A stretch of DNA of 5,158 bases from Candidatus Poseidoniaceae archaeon. Lineage in GTDB: Archaea; Thermoplasmatota; Poseidoniia; Poseidoniales; Poseidoniaceae. A program made the position numbers and the translations under genes. The notes beneath the pieces are model-generated. The model saw only the letters and a list, made by a program, of their open reading frames with translations. It was not told the origin of the DNA and did not search any database. The stretch's first letter is position 1. Each line of letters starts with the position of its first letter. The stretch spans positions 1 through 5,158 of the forward strand of contig JALRLN010000104.1 of assembly GCA_023254445.1 (NCBI GenBank), in the 5' to 3' direction. Below, one piece after another: positions 1 through 5,158 of this stretch.

Positions 1-114
1 CGCTCTGGCGGCGGTGGAGGCTACCGTGGTGGCGGAAACCGTGGCGGCGGTGGCGGTCGCTCAGGCGGCGGTGGAGGCTACCGTGGTGGCGGAAACCGTG
101 GCGGTGGCGGCGGC
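1..114 (+). repeat. Two-copy 57-base tandem repeat encoding the Gly-rich tail
   Basis: Copies are at 1-57 and 58-114. They share an identical core of about 41 bases (7-47 and 64-104) and differ at the sixth base and in the GGC/GGT-rich end of the unit. The period is a multiple of three, so copy-number change would keep the frame. The left edge of the window cuts the repeat, so more copies may lie upstream. Confidence 0.75.
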
Positions 115-135
115 GGTGGGCGTTCCGAGCGCTGA
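1..135 (+). CDS. C-terminal end of a glycine/arginine-rich (RGG-like) protein, partial
   Basis: An open frame enters from the left edge in frame 1 and stops at TGA 133-135, leaving 44 visible residues. They are almost only Gly, Arg, Ser, Tyr and Asn, arranged as two copies of a 19-residue unit (R-S-G5-Y-R-G3-N-R-G5) followed by a G-rich R-S-E-R end. Tails like this are known on RRM-type RNA-binding proteins, cold-shock proteins and DEAD-box RNA helicases, where they give weak, flexible RNA binding. Which of these lies upstream cannot be told from the tail alone. The reading frame is supported by the repeat being in frame (57 bases = 19 codons) and by synonymous differences between copies (TCT/TCA for Ser). 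The gene is 94 bases from the next one and is probably not part of the downstream operon. Confidence 0.7.
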   Translation, partial: RSGGGGGYRGGGNRGGGGGRSGGGGGYRGGGNRGGGGGGGRSER

Positions 136-229
136 CGACCGGTTCCACGTTCCAAAGTGGGTGGTATGAACGGCTGCTCTTGCCCCGTTTCGTAGTGACC
201 TTGAAGGTGAAGACGGCCTTGTCGCATAC

Positions 230-832
230 GTGAATCCGGATTTGGACAGCGCGAGCATCGTCCTCAACATCCTGCTCTACGTGCTGCTGCCCCTGTGGGG
301 CGTCGCAGGGCTCGTCGATTGGTTCTGCCATCGGGCGACGAACATCGAGGAAACTTCAGGCCTGCTGGAAGCATTGGTCCACGTGCTGATGGGCGTCCAG
401 ATCAGCATCCCCGTGTTCCTCGCCCTCACCTTCGAGGTGAACGTGCTGGTCCTCATCCTGTGCTTCCTCGCCTTGCTGATGCACGAAGTGGTGGCGCACT
501 ACGACGTGCATTACGCCTCGCCCCTGCGAGAGATCAGCATCTGGGAGGTTCATGCGCACAATTACCTCGCCACGCTTCCCTTCTTCATCCTCCTGCTGAT
601 CATCGTTCGACGGTGGGAGACTTTCGTCGATCTCATCACCTTCAACTGGGCGGGGAACATGGCGCTTGAGGCCCGCCAAGAAGCGCTTGGGGTCAACGGT
701 GGCTACGCCCTGACCTACTTCATCACCATGGGGATTTTCATCACCGGACCGTACTTCTTCGAGGTGCTGCGCTGCTGGCAGTGGGAGCGGGCCAACGGCG
801 TCTCCACCCTCCCATGGAGGAAGACGGCTTGA
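230..832 (+). CDS. Small multi-pass membrane protein with His-rich core, unknown function
   Basis: This is a 200-residue hydrophobic protein with about five predicted membrane segments (roughly residues 10-30, 50-68, 70-88, 112-127 and 158-178). It resembles uncharacterised bacterial membrane proteins that I recall with the same D-W-x-C-H-R then I-E-x-T-S-G pattern; no function is known to me. Polar residues sit in or beside the membrane: D30-W-F-C-H34-R, I39-E-E-T-S-G44, H51, E69, H85-E86, H90-Y-D-V-H94, E106 and H108-x-H110. This spacing could hold a metal or heme, but that is inference. The start is GTG at 230. No other start exists in frame after the upstream stop at 167-169, and only a poorly spaced purine-rich stretch (203-211) precedes it. 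A TTG at 242 is an alternative. Its stop TGA (830-832) overlaps the proposed TTG start of the ketosynthase, so it appears to be the first gene of the operon. Confidence 0.8.
   Translation: MNPDLDSASIVLNILLYVLLPLWGVAGLVDWFCHRATNIEETSGLLEALVHVLMGVQISIPVFLALTFEVNVLVLILCFLALLMHEVVAHYDVHYASPLREISIWEVHAHNYLATLPFFILLLIIVRRWETFVDLITFNWAGNMALEARQEALGVNGGYALTYFITMGIFITGPYFFEVLRCWQWERANGVSTLPWRKTA
816..820 (+). promoter_or_regulatory. Ribosome binding site deciding the ketosynthase start
   Basis: GGAGG lies inside the end of the preceding gene, 8 bases before TTG 829-831. The alternative ATG at 814 and GTG at 781 have no comparable purine-rich site upstream. This site therefore favours the TTG start, which overlaps the upstream stop as TTGA and suggests translational coupling. 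Confidence 0.55.
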
Positions 833-1965
833 CCCAGGTCTACATCACGTCCACGGGTTGGCACCTTCCAGGGCCGGCGGTGTCGAACGACCGCGTGGAG
901 GACGTGCTCGGTGCGGTGAACGGCAAGCCCTCGGGCTTGCGGGCGCAGATTCAGAAGTCCAACGGCATCCTGCAGCGCCACTACGGCATCGATGAGCGGC
1001 AGCAGAGCACCATCAGCAACGCCGGGATGGCGGTGGAGGCTGGAAAGCAATGCATGGACCGGGCCTTCCGGCCCTTGCATCAGGTCGGCATGCTCGCCGT
1101 CGCCTCCACGCAAGGCGACCATCCCGCACCCGGCTTGGCGTCCTTTGTGCAGGCCGGCCTCGGGATGGCCGAGGTGGAGATCCTCTCCGCGCAGTCCATC
1201 TGCTCCTCGTCGATGATGGCGCTGAAGGCGGCGTGGTTGTCGCTGCGGTGCGAGGAGCACGAGGCGGCCTGGGTCATCGCCACCGAAATGCCGTCGCGCC
1301 TGCTCAAGAAGCAGCGCTACGAAGCGGCGACGGAGTCCACGTTTGCGACGAAGACCATCGATTTCAACACCGAATTCCTCCGCTGGATGCTGTCCGACGG
1401 CGCCGGCGCGCTGCTGTTGGAGACCGCTCCACGTCCGAAGGGGGTCTCCCTTCGTATCGATTGGATGAAGGGTTGGTCGCATGCCCATGCCTTGCCGACC
1501 TGCATGAGCGTGGGCGACAGCGGAAAAACCGACGAGGAGCGCACCTGGCAGGACTACGACACCTACGCCGAGGCGGAGCGGGACGGGGCCTTGCTGCTGC
1601 GCCAAGACGTGCGCTTGCTAGACCACATCGTGCGGCTCGGTGTCGACGGGTACGTTCGCTTGGTGCAGGATGGGCTGAACGTGCCCTCGGAGGTGGACCA
1701 CTTCCTGTGCCACTACTCCTCCCATCACTTCCGACCAAAGATCCTCGAAATGCTCGATGCAGCAGGCGTCGGCATCCCAGACGAGAAGTGGTGGACGAAC
1801 CTCTACACGCGTGGGAACACGGGTGCAGCGTCATTGTTCATTATGCTGGACGAGTTCATTCGAACGCAAGCGCCGAAGGTGGGCGACCGCATCCTTTGCT
1901 TTGTTCCTGAATCCGGCCGCTTCAACACGACGTACATGCACCTGACGGTGGTTGACCATGAGTGA
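829..1965 (+). CDS. 3-oxoacyl-ACP synthase III-like condensing enzyme (DarB/FabH type)
   Basis: This 378-residue thiolase-fold ketosynthase would be cytosolic and carry out decarboxylative or related Claisen condensation of acyl thioesters. The catalytic triad is visible: C125 in S-I-C-S-S-S, H295 in C-H-Y-S-S-H, and N330 in G-N-T-G-A-A-S. The N-terminus (V-Y-I-T-x-x-G, then N-G-K-P-S and K-S-N-G-I) and the end (V359-P-E-S-G-R-F, L-T-V-V) match the KAS III subgroup I associate with DarB-like enzymes of dialkylresorcinol, flexirubin and aryl-polyene clusters, rather than housekeeping FabH (about 317 residues). The extra length lies mainly between Cys and His (170 residues apart, against about 132 in E. 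coli FabH). TTG 829 is chosen for its GGAGG site and because it starts at the family's conserved strand; ATG 814 would add five residues and GTG 781 sixteen. The 3' end overlaps the next gene by 8 bases. The substrate is unknown, and no DarA, ACP or aromatase is nearby. Confidence 0.9.
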   Translation: MTQVYITSTGWHLPGPAVSNDRVEDVLGAVNGKPSGLRAQIQKSNGILQRHYGIDERQQSTISNAGMAVEAGKQCMDRAFRPLHQVGMLAVASTQGDHPAPGLASFVQAGLGMAEVEILSAQSICSSSMMALKAAWLSLRCEEHEAAWVIATEMPSRLLKKQRYEAATESTFATKTIDFNTEFLRWMLSDGAGALLLETAPRPKGVSLRIDWMKGWSHAHALPTCMSVGDSGKTDEERTWQDYDTYAEAERDGALLLRQDVRLLDHIVRLGVDGYVRLVQDGLNVPSEVDHFLCHYSSHHFRPKILEMLDAAGVGIPDEKWWTNLYTRGNTGAASLFIMLDEFIRTQAPKVGDRILCFVPESGRFNTTYMHLTVVDHE

Positions 1966-2704
1966 CGGAAGCATCGCCATCGACGGCCAGCCGGTGGCCA
2001 CAGCCGCCTCGTCCATCGGAGCGGAGGACGTTCCGGACCTCTCCCCGCTGGCTCAGGACGCCCTCCGTCGCCTGCTTCGCGTCTGGATTCAGTTCGAGCG
2101 GGACCTCGTAACGGTGCCCATCCTTCGTCGATTGGACCTCGGCACCTACACCCTTGCCGACCACCGCCGCCTCCTCCTCAACATGCGCCAGCAGGTCATC
2201 GAAGGCTCGCGCTGGATCGCCCGCGCCGCCTCCTCGATGGACCGCGACCACAGCGCGCTTCGCTCGCTGGTGCTGCGGCATGCGGTGGATGAGCACCGTG
2301 ATTTTTCGATGCTCGAACAGGATTACGTGGCCGCCGGGGGCGACCTGGCGACGATTCAGGAACGCCACAAGAACGTCGGAAGCGAGGCCTTCCACGGCTT
2401 CATGATGCACCGCGCAAGCCAGCCAAACCCCGTGGACATGCTCGGTGCGATGTGGATCATCGAAGGACTCGGCGAGCGCATGGCCAGCGGGTGGTCCGCT
2501 CGCATGGAGGAACTGTGCGAGCGCGAGGGCATCACGCGCTTCATGGCCTACCACGGCGAGAACGACGGCGACCACATGCAGAAGTTCTACGCGATGCTCG
2601 ACGACGTGTGCACCGACGAGGACGTGGTGCGTCGCATCGAAACGACCGCCAAGGTCGTCGCTCGGCTCTACCGATTGCAACTGGAGGAAGTGGACGATGA
2701 GTAG
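1958..2704 (+). CDS. Heme-oxygenase-like diiron oxidase (HDO) family protein
   Basis: This 248-residue, mostly helical soluble protein fits the TENA/PqqC/heme-oxygenase-like fold annotated as iron-containing redox enzymes. Known relatives include UndA (fatty acid to terminal alkene), BesC, SznF and CADD. Candidate iron ligands in order are E82, E112 with D115 (D-E-H-R-D-F), E169 in I-I-E-G-L-G-E-R-M, and H199, D203 and H206 in Y-H-G-E-N-D-G-D-H. The last block and the E169 helix fit the family. The first motif is usually E-x2-H, whereas here the His position reads as Asp, with a His at 113. The N-terminal 30 residues are low in structure. ATG 1958 is preferred over TTG 1952; GGTGG (1947-1951) lies 6 bases upstream. 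The start overlaps the ketosynthase stop (ATGAGTGA) and the 3' end overlaps the next gene by 8 bases, so it is co-translated with both. An acyl-chain substrate is inferred from the neighbours. Family assignment is confident, reaction is not. Confidence 0.82.
   Translation: MSDGSIAIDGQPVATAASSIGAEDVPDLSPLAQDALRRLLRVWIQFERDLVTVPILRRLDLGTYTLADHRRLLLNMRQQVIEGSRWIARAASSMDRDHSALRSLVLRHAVDEHRDFSMLEQDYVAAGGDLATIQERHKNVGSEAFHGFMMHRASQPNPVDMLGAMWIIEGLGERMASGWSARMEELCEREGITRFMAYHGENDGDHMQKFYAMLDDVCTDEDVVRRIETTAKVVARLYRLQLEEVDDE
2683..2687 (+). promoter_or_regulatory. Ribosome binding site deciding the start of the 298-residue gene
   Basis: GGAGG, followed by AAG, ends 9 bases before ATG 2697. The open frame continues upstream to at least 2445, inside the HDO gene, but starts there would give long overlaps with no comparable site. 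This sets the start at 2697, with an 8-base overlap (ATGAGTAG) with the HDO stop. Confidence 0.7.
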
Positions 2705-3593
2705 CACGGCACGGATGGAACGACGCCGCAGGAAGATGATGTCCGGCAACCACGGACGCATGCCTGCAACGCTGATTGAGGCGATGTCGGGCGACGAGGC
2801 CCTGCCGCTCGACGACATCGCCAAAGAGTACTGGACGAAGGACCTTCAGAACCCGCTCCGCAGGATCGTTCTGCCAACCCTGAGGATTTTCCTCACCATC
2901 ACGCTGCACGTGACCTACTACCTCAAGCGGCTTTCACCCATCCAATGGAGGGCGCACGGCTTCCTGCAGTGGCAGATTTGCTTCTTCATGAAGTGGTTCG
3001 TTCGGCCGGAGGCGAACGTCCTCATCCTGCGGCATTTTTGGGCGGAATCCAACCTCCTGAATTTCGTCATCGACAATTCGCACCAGGAGGGCGTTGACCC
3101 GGTGCTCATTCACCCGAAGATGATCCGTGACCTGATGGTCCAGACCTTCGTGCACCACGACCAAGGCGTCCTCATGACGATGCGTGACTTGACCGAACCC
3201 GACCGGTCCCGTTGGCCCATCGCGAAGGACGAGTTGTCGTGGGAGAGCTGGAAACCGATCCGAATCGATTACGGCGTCAACCGAAAGAAGTGGACGCAAT
3301 TCCTCGATTTTGAAACCGCTCATGAGCTCTTCAAGACCTCCTTTTGCTTCTGGCTCACCGCTCCCGAATACGAGGCCGCCATCAACTCCTTCCAGTTCGA
3401 CCATTCGATCGGCTTGCTCATCGACGACATCGTCGGTGCGAACCATTTCGCGGACATCGCCTACAACCGCTTTCCGATGATCGTGGTCGGCCCGACGGGC
3501 CTGAACTACCGCTTCTTGATGCACGGCTTCTTCGTCGAGCACACCCACGGGCACCTCGAGAAGATGCGCGCCTCGCTTGGGTTGGAGAACTGA
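2697..3593 (+). CDS. Conserved protein of unknown function in lipid-oxidase operon
   Basis: This is a 298-residue protein. I recall similar uncharacterised bacterial sequences with a P-L-D-D-x-A-K-x-x-W opening and an I-L-R-H-F segment, possibly the family named DUF6999, but I could not verify the name. The first 30 residues are basic (R-R-R-R-K) and divergent; the conserved part begins near L36-P-L-D-D. Residues 56-78 are hydrophobic and could be one membrane or membrane-associated helix. Polar landmarks are R112-H113, E117, H153-H154-D155, the E206-x2-H209 motif, E223, E226, D235-H236, D243-D244, H250, H276 and H282. Such a number of His and acidic residues in helical context would suit a metal site, but this is inference. 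The start at ATG 2697 is supported by a GGAGG site and coupling to the HDO gene. The stop lies 2 bases before the desaturase start. The context suggests a role with the desaturase or HDO, such as an oxidase, electron-transfer partner or lipid-binding subunit. Confidence 0.8.
   Translation: MSSTARMERRRRKMMSGNHGRMPATLIEAMSGDEALPLDDIAKEYWTKDLQNPLRRIVLPTLRIFLTITLHVTYYLKRLSPIQWRAHGFLQWQICFFMKWFVRPEANVLILRHFWAESNLLNFVIDNSHQEGVDPVLIHPKMIRDLMVQTFVHHDQGVLMTMRDLTEPDRSRWPIAKDELSWESWKPIRIDYGVNRKKWTQFLDFETAHELFKTSFCFWLTAPEYEAAINSFQFDHSIGLLIDDIVGANHFADIAYNRFPMIVVGPTGLNYRFLMHGFFVEHTHGHLEKMRASLGLEN
3584..3587 (+). promoter_or_regulatory. Ribosome binding site of the desaturase gene
   Basis: GGAG lies 8 bases before ATG 3596, within the last codons of the previous gene. 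It selects ATG 3596 rather than starts further up the same open frame, which continues back to at least 3344. The two genes are separated by only 2 bases. Confidence 0.65.
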
Positions 3594-3595
3594 GC

Positions 3596-4498
3596 ATGCC
3601 GCTCGAGCGGCTGGCGGACCTCCGTTCGCTGGCCTACATGGCGACGACGCCGGCCGTGATGTGGTGGCAGTGGGTAAACGGGCCGCGCCTCTGGGCCTTC
3701 CTTCTACTGTGCGTTCTTGGGGTGGGCTTGGCCGTGGTGCAGCACAACCACACCCACCGTCGGATGTGGCGATGGGGCTGGCTCAACGCCGCGACGGACC
3801 TGCACCTCAGCCTCGTCCAAGGGGTGCCAACCTTCGTGTTCCGGCCGGCCCACATCGAGGACCACCACCGCCACAACCACGGGCCAGAGGACACCACCCG
3901 TACCTACCGTTGGGGCGGGCACCACAACTCGCTGCTTGGCTACCTGCTCCATCCTTTCTTTGCGTTTGGTTCGCTCCTTCCCTCCTTGCTGAGGCACGCC
4001 GGAGGCCAAGTTCGTACGGGTCGCCTCAAGCCCTTGATGCAGATCGTCGTCGTCCTCGGACTGTGGACCACGCTGACCGTGCTGGACGCGCGCGCCTTCG
4101 TGTTCATCGTGCTGCTGCCACAACTGGTGGCCGGTCACTGGTTGCTTGGGGCGAACTACCTGCAGCACGCCGGATGCCGCCCAGGCGCTGGCCCGGACAC
4201 GGCAACGGACGGGACCTTCCAACACGCTCGGAACTTCACGGGACTGATGAACCTCGTATGGTTCAACGTCGGCTACCATGCTGCGCACCACCATCGCCCA
4301 GGCGTGCACTGGGCCGACCTGCCCGCGCTTCATGCCGAACTCCTCGAGCGGATCCCTGACGACATGGTCCACCGCAGTTTGACGGGGTACATGCTCACGA
4401 TGCTGCTTCCTTCACGTCGTCCATGGTCGATGCATGGTCCGACCCGTGTTGACTGGAGCATGGTTTCGGGACATCGACCTTTGGACCGTGATGCGTGA
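3596..4498 (+). CDS. Membrane fatty acid desaturase/hydroxylase family protein
   Basis: This 300-residue integral membrane diiron enzyme has the three histidine boxes of the fatty acid desaturase superfamily: H50-N-H-T-H54, H86-I-E-D-H90-H91 (with H93 and H95), and H228-A-A-H231-H232-H233. Additional His residues occur at 109-110 and at 191 in N-Y-L-Q-H, a common extra ligand position in this superfamily. Hydrophobic segments lie around residues 34-49, 112-131, 147-164 and 167-183. Family members insert a double bond or hydroxyl into an acyl or carotenoid chain using O2 and an external electron donor; none is encoded here. The length is typical of a bare catalytic domain, with no fused cytochrome b5 or ferredoxin. 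It is the last gene of the five-gene run. Stereo- and regiospecificity cannot be predicted, and hydroxylase or acetylenase activity is equally possible. The preceding ketosynthase and HDO imply that the substrate may be a specialised acyl chain rather than bulk membrane lipid. Confidence 0.9.
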   Translation: MPLERLADLRSLAYMATTPAVMWWQWVNGPRLWAFLLLCVLGVGLAVVQHNHTHRRMWRWGWLNAATDLHLSLVQGVPTFVFRPAHIEDHHRHNHGPEDTTRTYRWGGHHNSLLGYLLHPFFAFGSLLPSLLRHAGGQVRTGRLKPLMQIVVVLGLWTTLTVLDARAFVFIVLLPQLVAGHWLLGANYLQHAGCRPGAGPDTATDGTFQHARNFTGLMNLVWFNVGYHAAHHHRPGVHWADLPALHAELLERIPDDMVHRSLTGYMLTMLLPSRRPWSMHGPTRVDWSMVSGHRPLDRDA

Positions 4499-4615
4499 CC
4501 TGATGCTGCAGGACACCCTCGAAAACGGCTCATTTCATCAAAAAGATGGTCCGATTTGACGCGAACAAAACGCCGACTGAAGCGCGATAACGGCCCACGC
4601 ATGCCGTCAATCAAT

Positions 4616-4636
4616 GCAGAGCGAAAGCGCTGCTGC
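4616..4636 (+). terminator. Weak hairpin, possible operon terminator
   Basis: GCAG-AGCG pairs with CGCT-(G)-CTGC around an AAAG loop, giving an eight-pair stem with one bulged G. No T-run follows, so it lacks the standard intrinsic terminator tail. It lies about 120 bases after the desaturase stop. It may be a terminator aided by other factors, a 3'-end stabilising structure, or chance. Confidence 0.25.
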
Positions 4637-4745
4637 GCCCTCACGACAGACTGTTGATCGTTTGTCCTGCCTCACTCGAGCCTGCGGCAGTGCGACCGAC
4701 GTCTTTGGCCGGACACAAGCGCGCAAACCTGAACCATAGCCGTTT

Positions 4746-4749
4746 GGAG
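4746..4749 (+). promoter_or_regulatory. Ribosome binding site of the right-edge gene
   Basis: GGAG lies 8 bases before ATG 4758. An in-frame stop at 4737-4739 excludes a longer N-terminus, so this site and this ATG together define the start of the gene that runs off the window. Confidence 0.55.
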
Positions 4750-4757
4750 CACGTGGC

Positions 4758-5158
4758 ATGAGCCGCTCACGCGATGGAGGCGAAGGTTCGGGTCAACCTT
4801 CGCTACGGGTGGCTGATATCCCGTTTATCGCCCGTTTCCACATCCCGGCAGAGCACTACATGGCCATGCTTCGAGCCAACCATAATGCGTTCACGACGTT
4901 CTACGAATCATGCGATTCGTATTCAAGCGAAAGCGTGCGGATCATGCCCGATTCGTCGAAAGTTCGAATCACAGGATGGGCCGATGGCTTGAACGTCGAG
5001 CAGGCCCTCGAGTTTCCATTCATTCGTAATTGCTGGGTGGACCTTGCCGGCATGACCCACTTCATCGGCGATTTCATGAAGTTGCAGCCATCGGGTTCAC
5101 ACCCAACAGCAGCCCACCTTGGGCTCGAGGTGTTGGGCGTACGCTGGGACCGCTCCTC
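4758..5158 (+). CDS. Unrecognised protein, N-terminal part (runs off right edge)
   Basis: From ATG 4758 the frame stays open for 133 codons to the window edge, with a GGAG site 8 bases upstream and an in-frame stop just before it. After a polar, Gly/Ser-rich first 15 residues it reads as a globular, soluble protein: I21-P-F-I-A-R-F-H, A31-E-H-Y-M-A-M, T72-G-W-A-D-G, F86-P-F-I-R-N-C-W-V-D and G122-L-E-V-L-G-V-R-W. There is no signal peptide or membrane segment. I do not recognise the family. Third codon positions look less GC-biased than in the five upstream genes, and the 259-base gap means it is likely a separate transcription unit. The competing frame from ATG 4774 (ending 4992) is rejected because its composition is not protein-like and this frame continues unbroken. 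Whether it is related to the lipid cassette cannot be told. Confidence 0.65.
   Translation, partial: MSRSRDGGEGSGQPSLRVADIPFIARFHIPAEHYMAMLRANHNAFTTFYESCDSYSSESVRIMPDSSKVRITGWADGLNVEQALEFPFIRNCWVDLAGMTHFIGDFMKLQPSGSHPTAAHLGLEVLGVRWDRS

Larger units (their letters stand above)
4499..4757 (+). other. Non-coding intergenic stretch after the operon
   Basis: These 259 bases carry no convincing open frame on either strand. The first part is visibly less GC-rich than the genes, with short A runs near 4520-4570. The only structure seen is a small hairpin at 4616-4636. I found no tRNA-like fold, repeat array or clear sigma-70 promoter. The region should contain the end of the operon transcript and the promoter of the gene at 4758, but neither can be pinpointed by eye. 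Confidence 0.5.

Noticed and set aside
144..165. Possible hairpin after the Gly-rich gene (CCAC ... GTGG)
   Set aside because: It has only four base pairs, a long loop and no T-run, so it is not credible as a terminator.
166..195. Nine-codon open frame starting at ATG 166, a possible leader peptide
   Set aside because: It has no attenuator hairpin, biased codon run or clear ribosome site around it. It is too short to support.
201..229. Possible promoter (TTGAAG, then GCATAC) before the first operon gene
   Set aside because: The match to sigma-70 elements is poor, and the -10-like element abuts the start codon, leaving no leader.
715..1605. Long open frame on the minus strand (296 residues)
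   Set aside because: It lies antisense to the ketosynthase, whose catalytic motifs are unmistakable. The minus-strand product is low-complexity in Arg, Gly, His and Leu and shows no domain.
2445..2696. N-terminal extension of the 298-residue protein back to 2445
   Set aside because: The extension lies inside the HDO coding region and reads as Cys/Arg/Thr/Ser-rich low-complexity sequence. A GGAGG site supports the start at 2697.
1922..2824. Minus-strand open frame of 300 residues across the HDO gene
   Set aside because: It is a GC-rich shadow of the plus-strand HDO gene. It shows no recognisable motif and crosses two coupled plus-strand gene junctions.
3344..3595. N-terminal extension of the desaturase back to 3344
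   Set aside because: It overlaps the preceding gene out of frame and gives an Arg/His-rich non-protein-like sequence. The ATG at 3596 has its own GGAG site.
4774..4992. 72-residue plus-strand frame near the right edge
   Set aside because: It competes with the continuous frame from 4758, which has a ribosome site and runs to the window end. The 72-residue product has no protein-like pattern.

Overview
The window is GC-rich and densely coded, with all recognisable genes on the + strand. Shine-Dalgarno sequences of the GGAG/GGAGG type precede most starts. This suggests a high-GC, probably Gram-negative bacterium (for example a proteobacterium or myxobacterium-like lineage). The strong Shine-Dalgarno usage argues against Bacteroidota. 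No marker gene here fixes the taxon, so this is inference only.

Layout. (1) Positions 1-135 hold the 3' end of a gene for a glycine/arginine-rich (RGG-like) tail, built from a 57-base tandem repeat. (2) After a 94-base gap, five genes run head to tail from 230 to 4498, with overlaps or a 2-base gap at every junction. They encode a small His-rich multi-pass membrane protein; a ketoacyl-ACP synthase III-like enzyme of the DarB/FabH type; a heme-oxygenase-like diiron oxidase (HDO) family protein; a 298-residue protein of unknown function; and a membrane fatty-acid desaturase/hydroxylase with three histidine boxes. (3) A 259-base non-coding stretch (4499-4757) contains one modest hairpin. (4) An unrecognised gene starts at 4758 with a good ribosome binding site and runs off the end of the window.

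The five-gene block is the point of interest. The condensing enzyme would make or extend an acyl chain. The soluble HDO and the membrane desaturase are two unrelated iron-oxidase folds that could modify the same chain by desaturation, hydroxylation, C-C cleavage or similar steps. The two uncharacterised proteins both carry His/acidic clusters compatible with metal binding. No acyl carrier protein, acyl-CoA ligase, thioesterase, reductase or DarA-like partner is encoded in the window, so the pathway would borrow these from elsewhere. I know of no characterised pathway with exactly this gene set. The product is unknown; a modified fatty acid, lipid head or tail, or polyketide-like lipid is an inference.
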